A DNA stretch of 64,000 nucleotides from Vibrio plantisponsor (GTDB taxonomy: Bacteria > Pseudomonadota > Gammaproteobacteria > Enterobacterales > Vibrionaceae): positions 1 to 64,000 of the forward strand of contig NZ_JABEQC010000006.1 in the NCBI RefSeq assembly GCF_013041605.1, written 5' to 3'. Positions 54,195 through 63,759 of the stretch are shown in pieces. Made by a program: the position numbers and the translations under genes. Position 1 is the stretch's first letter; the number at the start of each line of letters is the position of its first letter. The notes beneath the pieces are model-generated. The model saw nothing but the letters and a program-made list of their open reading frames with translations, had not been told where the DNA came from and did not search any database.

Positions 54195-55292
54195 TTATCG
54201 TTTGTGACCGGTATGGAGTTTGTTTTCTAGCCAAATCGAATATCTCGACATGCTGAAACAGAACACCCAGAACACTAACGCGACAAATACGTAACTTTCT
54301 GTAGCAAAACCTAACCATTCAGGGTCGGTGTTTGCTGATTGACCAATACCAAGTACGTCAAACATACCGATAATCAGAACCAGACTGGTATCTTTAAACA
54401 GGCCAATAAATGTGTTTACGATCGATGGAATAGTGATTTTGAGTGCTTGAGGAAGAATGATTAAACCCATTTTCTTCCAGTACGAAAGACCTAGTGCGTC
54501 AGCCGCTTCATACTGACCTTTAGGAATCGCCTGCAAACCACCACGAATAACTTCTGCCATGTAGGCTGAGCTGAACATCACCACACCGATAAGCGCTCGG
54601 ATAAGCTTGTCTGTTTCTGAACCTTCAGATAAGAACAGAGGTAACATTACCGAAGCCATGAACAGAACGGTGATGAGTGGAACACCACGCCAAACCTCGA
54701 TGTATACAGTACATAGGCTGCGGATGATTGGCATGTTGGAACGACGCCCCAAAGCCAGAACCACACCGATTGGCAGAGATACAACAATACCGACTAGCGC
54801 AATGATCAGCGTAACTAACAAGCCACCCCATTTGTGTGTCTCTACGACTTCTAAACCAAACACACCACCGTATAACAAACCAGCGATTAGGAATGGATAG
54901 ATGTTGACGAAAAACAGCCAGATCCAAGTTCTTTTCGGTGTTTTATCGTAAGCAATCGCAGCGACAAACATGGCCAAGGTAATGAAGAACAGGCGAGGGC
55001 GCCAAAGCTCCGCTTCTGGGTAGAAACCGTACATGTATTGTTGCCAACGTACACTGATAAATACCCAACAAGCCCCTTCACGGCTACAAGCATCACGAGT
55101 GGTTCCCACCCAGTCAGCGTTAATAAACGCCCAATCGAGAACGTTCCAAAGTCCCATAAAGGCGAAATAGGCCAGAATGACAGTAACTATGGAGTTTGCC
55201 GGACTGTTAAACAGGTTCTTTTTAAACCAGCCAACGACACCAGTGGTATTTTCTGGCGGCGGGAGACTTGGTTGAAATTGATGTACTTTCAT
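54195..55292 (-). CDS. aapM: General L-amino acid ABC transporter permease AapM
   Basis: This inner-membrane permease is 365 residues long, with the His/Glu/Gln permease loop EAADALGLSYWKKMGLIILPQALKITIP and a periplasmic insertion after TM1, as in AapM/BztC. It begins 1 bp after aapQ ends. It functions as a heterodimer with AapQ. Confidence 0.94.
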   Translation of the reverse strand: MKVHQFQPSLPPPENTTGVVGWFKKNLFNSPANSIVTVILAYFAFMGLWNVLDWAFINADWVGTTRDACSREGACWVFISVRWQQYMYGFYPEAELWRPRLFFITLAMFVAAIAYDKTPKRTWIWLFFVNIYPFLIAGLLYGGVFGLEVVETHKWGGLLVTLIIALVGIVVSLPIGVVLALGRRSNMPIIRSLCTVYIEVWRGVPLITVLFMASVMLPLFLSEGSETDKLIRALIGVVMFSSAYMAEVIRGGLQAIPKGQYEAADALGLSYWKKMGLIILPQALKITIPSIVNTFIGLFKDTSLVLIIGMFDVLGIGQSANTDPEWLGFATESYVFVALVFWVFCFSMSRYSIWLENKLHTGHKR

Positions 55293-55293
55293 C

Positions 55294-56499
55294 TTATCTC
55301 TCCACCAATGCTACTTTGTGGTTGTAAATGTTCATAAATAGTGATGTGAGCAAGCTAAGTGTTAAGTAAACACCCATGGTCATTGCAATGATTTCGATTG
55401 CCTGACCAGTCTGGTTCAACGTTGTACCAGCAAACACAGAAACTAAGTCTGGATAACCAATCGCCATTGCAAGTGATGAGTTTTTGGTTAAGTTCAAGAA
55501 TTGGCTGGTTAGAGGCGGAATGATGATTCGCAATGCTTGAGGAATAACCACCAGTTTCAAAGTTTTAGAACGAGGAAGTCCCAAAGACATCGCCGCTTCA
55601 GTTTGACCATGGCTAACTGCATTGATACCAGAACGAACAATTTCAGCAATAAAGGAAGCTGTATAGATACTGAGAGCTAACAGCAATGCCGCGAGTTCAG
55701 GAATAATACTGATACCACCTTTGAAGTTGAATCCTTTCAATACTGGGTATTCCGCAGAAATCGGCATGCCCATAATGAAATACACAACCAGCGGAAAACC
55801 AACACTCAAGCCTAGGCCAATACGGAACATAGGTGTTTGTTGACCCGTCAACCGCTGTTTATTTTTAGCCCAAATTCCCACGCTAATTGTCGCAATGACA
55901 CCAATGATGAAGCAGGCAACAACAATGCCGCTTCCAGCTTCAAAAACGGGCGCTGGGAAATAAAGACCTCGAACGTTCAGAAATATAGCTTCGCCCAGAC
56001 TCATACTATCTCTCGCGGACGGTAGTGCTTGAAGCACTGCTACGTACCAGAAAAAGATCTGTAGAAGTAGAGGAATATTTCGGAAAGTCTCGATATAAAC
56101 GGCCGCTAGACGACTCACTAGCCAGTTTGAGGAGAGACGGGCGATACCCAAAATGAAACCGATAACGGTTGCAAAGATAATACCCAAGAATGAAACAAGA
56201 GCTGTGTTAAGCAAACCCACCACGAACGTACGACCGTACGAAAAGGTTTCGTTATACTCAATCAAGCTCAAACCAATCCCAAAACCAGCAGGTTGGCTAA
56301 GAAAATCAAAACCAGTTGCGATACCGCGGGCGCTAAGGTTGTTCAGTGCGTTGTTTATTATCGTATAAAAGAATAAAGCGAGAGCAGCAAGTGCTACGAA
56401 CTGAAAAACGATAGAGCGGAAAGTGGGATTATAAAGAAGATTTGTGCTTTTAGTCGGAGCTGACTCTGACATTTGCACTGAATTAGTTGTAGGCTTCAT
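55294..56499 (-). CDS. aapQ: General L-amino acid ABC transporter permease AapQ
   Basis: This permease is 401 residues long, longer than usual HisMQ permeases. It carries family features such as NNALNNLSARGIATGFDFL, the periplasmic insert and the EAA loop EAAMSLGLPRSKTLKLVVIPQALRIIIP. It follows aapJ after a GC-rich hairpin. Confidence 0.94.
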   Translation of the reverse strand: MKPTTNSVQMSESAPTKSTNLLYNPTFRSIVFQFVALAALALFFYTIINNALNNLSARGIATGFDFLSQPAGFGIGLSLIEYNETFSYGRTFVVGLLNTALVSFLGIIFATVIGFILGIARLSSNWLVSRLAAVYIETFRNIPLLLQIFFWYVAVLQALPSARDSMSLGEAIFLNVRGLYFPAPVFEAGSGIVVACFIIGVIATISVGIWAKNKQRLTGQQTPMFRIGLGLSVGFPLVVYFIMGMPISAEYPVLKGFNFKGGISIIPELAALLLALSIYTASFIAEIVRSGINAVSHGQTEAAMSLGLPRSKTLKLVVIPQALRIIIPPLTSQFLNLTKNSSLAMAIGYPDLVSVFAGTTLNQTGQAIEIIAMTMGVYLTLSLLTSLFMNIYNHKVALVER

Positions 56500-56531
56500 A
56501 CAGCGATAACCTCTTTATCCATTTAGACAAA

Positions 56532-56549
56532 GGGCGGCCTAGACCGCCC
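56532..56549 (-). promoter_or_regulatory. Hairpin between aapJ and aapQ
   Basis: The 6-bp GC stem GGGCGG with its complement, loop CCTAGA, lies in the 68-bp gap after the binding-protein gene. It lacks a T-run and probably raises aapJ mRNA stability over the permease genes. Confidence 0.6.
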
Positions 56550-56567
56550 ATTTCAATGAGATATCTA

Positions 56568-57596
56568 TTAACGGATAGGTGGAGCGTACATAAAGCCACC
56601 CGCATTCCATAATGCGTTTACACCACGTGCAATTTGTAGTGGAGAGCCTTTACCTACTGTACGTTCAAAGCTTTCACCGTAGTTACCAACTTGTTTAACA
56701 ACTTGGTAGCTCCAGTCATCACGAATGCCTAGACCTGAACCTTTTGGACCGTCAACACCAAGAATACGTTTGATTTCTGGGTTGTCAGACTTCAGCATTT
56801 CGTCTGCATTTTTAGACGTGATGCCATACTCTTCAGCGTTGATCATCGCGTTTAAAGTCCATTTAGCAATGTTGAACCATTTGTCGTCGTCTTGACGAAC
56901 AACTGGGCCTAGAGGCTCTTTAGAGATGATTTCTGGAAGTACGACTGCTGAATTTGGATCGGTTAAGTTCAGACGTAGTGCGTATAGACCTGATTGGTCA
57001 GTAGTTAGAACGTCACAACGACCAGAGTCGAAACCTTTTGATGTTTGTGCCGCTGTATCGAATACAACTGGCTTGTAGCTCATGCCGCTTGCACGGAAGT
57101 AGTCAGCTAGGTTTAGTTCAGTTGTTGTACCTGACTGAACACATACTGAAGCACCGTCAAGTTCTTTAGCGCTTGAAATGCCTAGGTCTTTCTTAACCAT
57201 GAAGCCTTGGCCATCGTAGTAGTTCACACCAACGAAGTTCAAACCAAGTGCTGTATCACGTTGTAACGTCCATGTTGTGTTGCGAGACAAAACATCAATT
57301 TCACCAGATTGTAGAGCTGTGAAACGTTCTTTAGCAGTAAGCGGTACGTATTTAACTTTAGTTTTGTCGCCAAGAACTGCAGCAGCAACTGCTTGACAGT
57401 ATTCTACGTCAATCCCTTCCCATTCGCCTTTTGAGTTAGGGTTAGAAAAGCCAGGTAGACCTGTACTTACACCACATGACAAAACACCAGCAGCCATAAC
57501 TTTATCTAAAGTACTTTCTGCTGCTGAAGCTGAAGTCGCTGCAAAGGCAGAAGATGCCGCTACAACTGTGGCAAGAAGTGTGAGTTTATTCGCCAT
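56568..57596 (-). CDS. aapJ: General L-amino acid ABC transporter binding protein AapJ
   Basis: This periplasmic amino-acid-binding protein has a signal peptide (1-25, cleavage after ASA) and a mature SBP_bac_3 fold with GVLSCGVSTGLPGFS, EWEGIDVEYCQAVAAAVLGD and NVYSRNTTWTLQRD-like (seen as DVLSRNTTWTLQRD) motifs. The start at 57596 has GGAAGGAT upstream. It is 342 residues long, normal for AapJ/BztA. Confidence 0.94.
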   Translation of the reverse strand: MANKLTLLATVVAASSAFAATSASAAESTLDKVMAAGVLSCGVSTGLPGFSNPNSKGEWEGIDVEYCQAVAAAVLGDKTKVKYVPLTAKERFTALQSGEIDVLSRNTTWTLQRDTALGLNFVGVNYYDGQGFMVKKDLGISSAKELDGASVCVQSGTTTELNLADYFRASGMSYKPVVFDTAAQTSKGFDSGRCDVLTTDQSGLYALRLNLTDPNSAVVLPEIISKEPLGPVVRQDDDKWFNIAKWTLNAMINAEEYGITSKNADEMLKSDNPEIKRILGVDGPKGSGLGIRDDWSYQVVKQVGNYGESFERTVGKGSPLQIARGVNALWNAGGFMYAPPIR

Positions 57597-58054
57597 TTGT
57601 ATCCTTCCTGTATGATCCATGTTTGACCAGGTGACACCTGATACAAGCTTTATATATGTTGTGTTTTATAGTTAGTAGCCTAACAGGCTTGCACTTTTTA
57701 GGTGCTTACTCATCAGGCTTTTAAAGCGTAGATATAAATTCTGGATTTCTCAAATACATAATTTAAATAGACTTTCGAGGGAAATCACATACCTAAGCTT
57801 CGTTTAGAATGGCTAAATGTTGTTCCAATGTAAATAGTGCAACTAGGCTCAGCCTTGGTGCAACAGGATGTCTTCGGGATAATTGACTGAATGTTTAATA
57901 TATTAACATGCTGTTAACGAATGAAACTTACATGATCATCTAAAAAAGGATTAAAATTTAGTCATTAATTATTTGATGAGTATTGGCTAGTGATTTTCTT
58001 GCACCTTTTTTGTTAGCATTACCGAATAGTTATTTACATTGTGATGAAATTTAA
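57597..58054. other. Intergenic region between aapJ and the cysG-like gene
   Basis: These 458 bp are AT-rich and contain the divergent promoters. I see a short palindrome CAGGTG-A-CACCTG near 57628-57640 in the aapJ leader and no gene. Confidence 0.5.
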
Positions 58055-58996
58055 ATGCAATATTTTCCTCTGTTTCTGGATCTATCAAATAAAGCTGTTT
58101 TAGTCGTTGGCGGAGGCGAGGTTGCATGCCGTAAAATTGATGCACTTTTACGCGCTGGTGCTCGTGTTACTATCGTTTCCCCTCAGATCGAACAGTACCT
58201 GTATACGCTTGTAGAACAAGGCAAATGCGAGTGGATACAGAACTTCTACTCACCCAGTGTTTTAAGCAATCGCTTCGTGCAGGTATGGGCGACCACAGAT
58301 AACCCCGACCTCAACCATCAGGTGCATAAAGATGCAAAAAATATTGGTGTTTTAGTCAATGTGGTGGACGATTTACCCTATTGCGATTTCATCACCCCTT
58401 CGATGATAAATCGAGGTCGAATTCAAATAGCAATTTCGAGCGGAGGCGCGTCACCCGTGCTTGTGCGCAATGTTCGTGAAACTTTGGAGTCGGTATTGCC
58501 GCAAAATTTAGGTCTACTCGCAGAGTTTGGTGCTTCTAAACGAACTTCGATTAAAGAGCGTCTGCCAACAGTTGATCTACGTCGCAAGTTTTGGGAAATG
58601 TTTTTTGCTATCAGAGAAGTGAAAGACGCAACTTCGCGTGAGCAGTTGGAAGTTTTATACCGCACAGCTTTGGAAAAAGATGTCGAAAACCTCGGTGACG
58701 TCACATGGATAGAATACGGTTCCGACGTTGAACTTCTGCCAATGAAAGCGATGCGATATATGCAACAGGCTGAGTTGGTGTTGTTTGAGAAAGGCTGTTC
58801 ATATGATGTGATTGATCTTTGTCGCCGAGATGCAGAAAGGGAAGAGTTTCCAAGCCCCGCTCAATTGGGCGAGCGTTTAAAACAGGCGAAACAGGACAGA
58901 CAACGAATTTGTGTCTTAGTCTCTCAGCTAACCCAAGAGTTTTCTTTGTTACACAGTCAACAAAGAGTGATAAAGCCGGGCAGCGAAAAGAAATAG
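58055..58996 (+). CDS. Siroheme-synthase-like protein with vestigial methyltransferase tail
   Basis: The N-terminal half (1-210) is a full CysG(B)/Met8p unit: NAD-binding VVGGGEVACRKIDALL, the NVVDDLPYCDFITPSM block and RLPTVDLRRKFWEMFF dimerisation region. It would oxidise precorrin-2 and insert iron for siroheme. The C-terminal 100 residues (from about GDVTWIEYGSDVELLPMKAMRYMQQAELVLF) resemble the start of a SUMT methyltransferase domain, but the GAGPGD loop is lost (EYGSDV) and the domain is truncated. Full CysG is about 460 residues. Precorrin-2 must come from a separate SUMT elsewhere. Confidence 0.82.
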   Translation: MQYFPLFLDLSNKAVLVVGGGEVACRKIDALLRAGARVTIVSPQIEQYLYTLVEQGKCEWIQNFYSPSVLSNRFVQVWATTDNPDLNHQVHKDAKNIGVLVNVVDDLPYCDFITPSMINRGRIQIAISSGGASPVLVRNVRETLESVLPQNLGLLAEFGASKRTSIKERLPTVDLRRKFWEMFFAIREVKDATSREQLEVLYRTALEKDVENLGDVTWIEYGSDVELLPMKAMRYMQQAELVLFEKGCSYDVIDLCRRDAEREEFPSPAQLGERLKQAKQDRQRICVLVSQLTQEFSLLHSQQRVIKPGSEKK

Positions 58997-59042
58997 CCGA
59001 GTAGGCACGGATAAGCTTATTTAATTCAAACTGTTATCAATC

Positions 59043-59079
59043 AAAAGGGCTGACTTCATATATAGAAATCAGCCCTTTT
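59043..59079. terminator. Bidirectional terminator between the cysG-like gene and yidA
   Basis: An 11-bp perfect stem AAAAGGGCTGA with its complement and a 15-nt loop lies between convergent genes, with T and A tracts at the ends. Confidence 0.85.
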
Positions 59080-59110
59080 AGATCTTATTGCGGATTGTTA
59101 GCCGAAATGG

Positions 59111-59917
59111 TTACAGAACAAACTTCTCGATAGCCGCTGCAACACCATCTTCATCGTTGCTGAGAGTGATGTAATCTGCGATGCGTTTGGTTTCTTCCAT
59201 TGCGTTAGCCATCGCAATACCCATTCCTGCATACTCAATCATATGGTGATCATTCTCAGCATCACCCATACACATCACTTGGCTTGCTGGCACGCCAAGG
59301 TGGTCTGCAATCGCTTTAACACCCACACCTTTGTTACTTTGTGTGTTCAAAAACTCTAGAAAGTGCGGGGCACTTTGCACCACAGTAAATTCTTGATGCA
59401 AATGTGCAGGGATTTTCTTGATTGCTTCAGAGAGCAGGCTTGGTTCAGCGACAATCATGGTTTTGATGATAGGGTGATCGTCGTCTAGCTCTGAAAAATC
59501 CATCTCAGTGATCTTTAAGCCGTCGTTTATTTTCGACTCAAGTTCTGTGAACTCACTGACGCGCGGTGTGATAAGCCCATGGATCTGACTGAATGCGTGC
59601 GTATTTACACCTAGCTCAGCGGCCAGTTTGGCGATGGTTTTCGCGGCTTTGCCGTCAATGATTTGTTTATAGATAACTTCACCAGTCGCGACGTTTTGCA
59701 CCATAGAGCCATTGTAGTGAAGGACATAATCTTGATCTGAGGTTAATTCCAGCTCTTCAAGTTTGCTACGCATACCATCAATTGGGCGACCTGAAGCAAG
59801 AACCACTCTTACACCTTGCTCTTTTGCCAGAGCAATAGCTTGTTTTGTGCGTGGCGTAATTTGTTTTTGGCTATTAAGAAGAGTGCCATCCATATCAAGG
59901 GCGATGATTTTGTACAT
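59111..59917 (-). CDS. yidA: HAD-family sugar phosphatase (YidA-like)
   Basis: This Cof-type HAD phosphatase is 268 residues long with motif I DMDGTLLNS (Asp8, Asp10), motif II in VVLASGRPIDG, motif III Lys in NKGVGVKAIA and motif IV MGDAENDHHMIEYAG. It is closest to YidA, which dephosphorylates sugar phosphates such as erythrose 4-phosphate. It is a cytoplasmic, single gene. Confidence 0.88.
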   Translation of the reverse strand: MYKIIALDMDGTLLNSQKQITPRTKQAIALAKEQGVRVVLASGRPIDGMRSKLEELELTSDQDYVLHYNGSMVQNVATGEVIYKQIIDGKAAKTIAKLAAELGVNTHAFSQIHGLITPRVSEFTELESKINDGLKITEMDFSELDDDHPIIKTMIVAEPSLLSEAIKKIPAHLHQEFTVVQSAPHFLEFLNTQSNKGVGVKAIADHLGVPASQVMCMGDAENDHHMIEYAGMGIAMANAMEETKRIADYITLSNDEDGVAAAIEKFVL

Positions 59918-60096
59918 GTGATACCTAGAATGCTTAAATTAATTCGGAAAAGAATATCTATAATTTATGACAGTTTGCTCGTTTGTGATGCAAAGAGCAA
60001 AACAAATTGCATGATTAGTTTGAGCCGGAATGCGGATAATTCATTTAGTTCAATGATGATTTTTGTGATTCAGGCGAGGTTTTAAATTGACCTGAA

Positions 60097-60119
60097 GCAG
60101 ACCTTCTATTAAGGTCTGC
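60097..60119. promoter_or_regulatory. Hairpin in the queE leader
   Basis: The 9-bp stem GCAGACCTT with its complement, loop CTATT, is followed by a GGCTGCGATTTTT stretch. It may be a terminator or attenuator for the queE transcript. It does not match the known preQ1 riboswitch classes. Confidence 0.35.
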
Positions 60120-60158
60120 GGCTGCGATTTTTCGGAAATTTGAATTAGGCAAAATACT

Positions 60159-60827
60159 TTGTACAAAGTTAACGAAATGTTTGAAACGATACAGGGTGAG
60201 GGCGTATTTACAGGCGTTCCTGCCGTATTCGTTCGTCTACAAGAATGCCCTGTGGGTTGCGCTTGGTGTGACACTAAGCAGACGTGGGAAGCCAATGAGC
60301 AAGACCAGCTGTCTTTCGACCAGATTATTGTAAAGACTGGAGACTCGCCAAACTGGTGCTCTGCTTCCGCACAACAGATCATTGCGATGTATCAGTCGCA
60401 AGGATACACAGCGAAGCATATTGTTATTACTGGTGGTGAGCCTTGTATCTATGATTTAGTTCCTCTTACCCAGGCGTTTGACGAGATTGGCTGCCAATGC
60501 CAAATCGAAACCAGCGGAACCTTTGAAGTTAGAGCAACTAAAGATACATGGGTGACAGTGTCACCAAAAGTGGCAATGAAAGGTAAGTTACCGGTTATTG
60601 AATCGGCATTGTTACGTGCGAACGAGATTAAACATCCAGTTGCGACAGACAAAGATATTGAGAACTTGGATCAGTTGCTCCAGTCTGCCAATGTTCCCGA
60701 GTCAACCGTGATTGCTCTGCAGCCTATTAGTCAAAAGCCCAGAGCAACACAATTGTGTATAGATACTTGCGTGGCGCGTAACTGGCGTCTGTCTATTCAA
60801 ACACATAAGTACCTCAGTATTGCCTAA
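60159..60827 (+). CDS. queE: 7-carboxy-7-deazaguanine synthase
   Basis: This radical SAM enzyme ring-contracts 6-carboxytetrahydropterin to CDG in queuosine synthesis. The iron-sulfur cluster motif CPVGCAWC (Cys-x3-Cys-x2-Cys) is near residue 30, after the family N-terminus [15 protein letters not shown]. The start is TTG at 60159. No better ATG exists. It is 222 residues long and lies 11 bp before queC. Confidence 0.94.
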   Translation: MYKVNEMFETIQGEGVFTGVPAVFVRLQECPVGCAWCDTKQTWEANEQDQLSFDQIIVKTGDSPNWCSASAQQIIAMYQSQGYTAKHIVITGGEPCIYDLVPLTQAFDEIGCQCQIETSGTFEVRATKDTWVTVSPKVAMKGKLPVIESALLRANEIKHPVATDKDIENLDQLLQSANVPESTVIALQPISQKPRATQLCIDTCVARNWRLSIQTHKYLSIA

Positions 60828-60838
60828 AGGATTTACCC

Positions 60839-61528
60839 ATGAAAAAAGCGGTTGTTGTATTTAGTGGTGGTCAGGATTCAACGACATGTTTGGTCCAAGC
60901 GCTACAAGAGTTTGATGAAGTTCATGCCATTACCTTCGATTATGGGCAAAGACACAAACTTGAAATAGAAGTGGCTCAAGCGTTAACCAAGAAGTTAGGC
61001 GTAACTGCACACAAAGTGCTAGACGTTGGTCTGCTTAATGAACTCGCTATCAGTTCACTCACTCGCGACGATATTCCTGTTTCTCATGAACTTCAGGAAA
61101 ACGGTCTTCCAAACTCATTTGTACCTGGTCGAAACATCCTGTTTCTAACGCTAGCAGGTATTTACGCATACCAGATTGGCGCGCATACGGTCATTACGGG
61201 TGTTTGTGAAACCGATTTTTCAGGTTATCCGGACTGCCGAAACGATTTCATCCAAGCGATGAACAGTGCCCTCGTCAAAGGGATGGATCGTGAGCTAGAA
61301 ATCCGCACTCCGCTTATGTGGTTAAATAAAGCTGAAACGTGGGCATTGGCTGATCAATACCAGTCGCTTGATCTTGTGCGCAATGAAACACTGACGTGTT
61401 ACAACGGCATCATCGGTGACGGATGTGGTGATTGTCCTGCCTGTCATTTACGTAAGGCAGGGCTGAACGATTACTTGGATAACCGCGCCGCTGTTATTGA
61501 GTCTTTAAAGCAAAAGAACAATCAATAG
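60839..61528 (+). CDS. queC: 7-cyano-7-deazaguanine synthase
   Basis: This enzyme converts CDG to preQ0 with ATP and ammonia. It has the PP-loop FSGGQDSTT (residues 8-16) and a C-terminal zinc site [14 protein letters not shown]. It is 229 residues long. The stop overlaps the 3' end of the convergent GGDEF gene by 35 bp. Confidence 0.95.
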   Translation: MKKAVVVFSGGQDSTTCLVQALQEFDEVHAITFDYGQRHKLEIEVAQALTKKLGVTAHKVLDVGLLNELAISSLTRDDIPVSHELQENGLPNSFVPGRNILFLTLAGIYAYQIGAHTVITGVCETDFSGYPDCRNDFIQAMNSALVKGMDRELEIRTPLMWLNKAETWALADQYQSLDLVRNETLTCYNGIIGDGCGDCPACHLRKAGLNDYLDNRAAVIESLKQKNNQ

Positions 61529-63467
61529 AATCGCTGCAAGCATCGAAAATACAGTTTTGTCCTTTTTGTTTGGTTTTGAATAACGCCTGATCTAAAACGG
61601 AGTAGAGCTGATTAAAGTCGCTGATTTGCCCCGCAGTTGCTATAAATGCAAAGCTGGTGGATAAATACAGCGGCTTGTTATTACCCGCCTCGTTAGTGTG
61701 ATACCAATAAGGCTTAGAGGTTAGTGCCTTGTGTAACGATTCAACCCTATGCTGCACTTCGTACTGATCTACATTGGTTAATACGGTGATAAATTCATCA
61801 CCACCTAAACGTCCCCAGAAATCATCCGTCTTCAAACACTGCTTCATCCCATCGGAGATGGTTCTCAGTGCCTTGTTGCCAACTTCGTAACCGTACTTGT
61901 CGTTAATCAATTTAAGATTGTCGATATCAAAAAGAACTACTAGGTGTCTGGTTTCCATGGATTGAGGCTGCTCTATTGTTTTCAAATGATTAATGAAGAC
62001 TGCTCGATGGAGAGCGTCAGTCAGGCAGTCCATTTTCTGGTTACTGTTTAAATGAACCGATTTGTGAACAAGATAGGCGATGGAGAGCAGCAGAAATACA
62101 ATAAGTAGCAGCAAGTAACGTCGTTCCTGCCTCATTGAATCTACATGGATATTAAGCTGTTCATTCTGCGCTAGCAGTTCTGACCTAATGTTTTTCTGTT
62201 CGAGAGAAGAGGTTGATTGATCTAACGCTTCCAAAGCTTGGAAGTGTTCACGGTCGCGAATTGTAATCTCATTTTCAACGTACTCGCGGTAATACGAGAG
62301 TGCCATTTCATACTTACCACTCTTGTCCGCAATCTTTGCTAACTGACGCAACGACTGGGTTAGCGTACGGGTGTTTTGTGACTCTTCAGCAAGGGCTTTT
62401 GCCTTTAATGCGTAATATTCAGCTTGTCTGTAATACTTCTTCTGAACATAGGAGTTAGACAGGGCAAGTATGACATCGCTTTTCAGACTAATCTCGTTGT
62501 ATTGAATGGCATAGTCGAGACCTTTTAATAGTTCATTTATGCCTTTGTGAAACGAGCCTAATTCAGTATGTGACTTACCTAAACCAAGATGAACATAAGC
62601 CAACCCTCTAAGATTGTTTTTTTTAAGGTGGATAAGACGGGCTTTATTAAAATGGGCGATGCTTTGGTGAAACTCATCTTTGTGATGATAGGCCTCACCT
62701 AAATTGTGCTCTGTTTGTGCGATGCCATCGTCGTTTCGGTTTTCTATGTGAAGTGTCAGAGCACGGTAGAGGTATTCAAGAGCCTGTTGATGTTGTCCCA
62801 AGGTACAAAGTAACAGGCCGATATCATTGAAAATTGCTGCGGTGTTGGTTCCTTCTGGAAGCTCATCCAGCAAACGCTTGTAGTTGTCTAGAGCACCTTT
62901 GTAGTCACCGATAAGTTCGAGATTTTTTGCAATAACCATGAAAGCAAGATAGCGAGGAACCACGGGATTATTGCTTTGCTCAAGCGAGCTCTGAAGCTGG
63001 TTACAGAATTTTTGGCTGTGCAAATTGTTTGCTTGCAGATTTACCAAGCGGCACAAATGGTATTCAAACAAGAAAATGCCATCACTATCTTGTCGTTGTT
63101 TCATTCGCGAATAGAGCTCTTGGTACAGCCCGCTAGCGTTAATGTATTGCTTGTTCTTCTCTTCATTGAGCGCTTGTATAAATCGCTTTTCTTCTTCGTT
63201 GTATGAAAGTTGATTAGAATTGTCACTAGCAAAATAATCTTGTCCAAGCTTGGTCATGTATTCATGAATACGACTGGCAATATAGAGTTTTTCTGCGCTC
63301 GGCGGGAGTGAGGTATACCTGTCTTTGAGAAGGTACAGCACAGAGTCGGGATTACGACTCAGGGCTTTATTAACCACCGCTTCCCATTCAGCTCTTTCAC
63401 TCGCTTGGCTGAGAGGGTTAAAAACGAAGAATGAGAAGAAAAGAATCGCGGTGTAAATATTGAGCAT
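61494..63467 (-). CDS. TPR-GGDEF diguanylate cyclase
   Basis: This protein of about 657 residues has a signal peptide ([11 protein letters not shown] to SQA), tandem TPR repeats (about 35-370) of the kind in periplasmic solenoid sensors, a coiled-coil at 385-440, one TM helix at about 446-465 and a GGDEF domain (GGDEF at about 553-557). The I-site is KTDD rather than RxxD, so feedback binding may be weak. The chosen ATG at 63467 has a poor ribosome site. A TTG start at 63506 is possible. The gene converges on queC and overlaps its end. Confidence 0.88.
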   Translation of the reverse strand: MLNIYTAILFFSFFVFNPLSQASERAEWEAVVNKALSRNPDSVLYLLKDRYTSLPPSAEKLYIASRIHEYMTKLGQDYFASDNSNQLSYNEEEKRFIQALNEEKNKQYINASGLYQELYSRMKQRQDSDGIFLFEYHLCRLVNLQANNLHSQKFCNQLQSSLEQSNNPVVPRYLAFMVIAKNLELIGDYKGALDNYKRLLDELPEGTNTAAIFNDIGLLLCTLGQHQQALEYLYRALTLHIENRNDDGIAQTEHNLGEAYHHKDEFHQSIAHFNKARLIHLKKNNLRGLAYVHLGLGKSHTELGSFHKGINELLKGLDYAIQYNEISLKSDVILALSNSYVQKKYYRQAEYYALKAKALAEESQNTRTLTQSLRQLAKIADKSGKYEMALSYYREYVENEITIRDREHFQALEALDQSTSSLEQKNIRSELLAQNEQLNIHVDSMRQERRYLLLLIVFLLLSIAYLVHKSVHLNSNQKMDCLTDALHRAVFINHLKTIEQPQSMETRHLVVLFDIDNLKLINDKYGYEVGNKALRTISDGMKQCLKTDDFWGRLGGDEFITVLTNVDQYEVQHRVESLHKALTSKPYWYHTNEAGNNKPLYLSTSFAFIATAGQISDFNQLYSVLDQALFKTKQKGQNCIFDACSDSIDCSFALKTQ

Positions 63468-63759
63468 TGCAAGCACTGTAAGCTGAGTTGCTGGAAACCC
63501 CCACAACTATAAGCTTCTGGAAAGAGGCTCTCAATTCGTTATTTTTGCCAGATAATAATCTGTGAAATGCGCCGAAATTCACTCCAAATAAGTTGCGTTT
63601 GCAGGACAAAATCAGAGCTAACCAGCTAACTTAAAACAAGAAATACGTAAAAGTTCGAAATTACTAACACTATTTAAAAACTAAGTAGATAATGCCGAAC
63701 ACCATATCAGGTCAATCGATCTTAGACGTCTTTATTTTTTGTTTTCGAGAGGGAATACC

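Noticed and set aside
57623-57629. TTGACCA half-site before aapJ
   Set aside because: Only one arm matches the RutR motif. The second arm has five mismatches, and aapJ is an amino acid transporter gene.
60097-60119. preQ1 riboswitch upstream of queE
   Set aside because: The leader has a simple hairpin but not the pseudoknot sequence patterns of known preQ1 classes.
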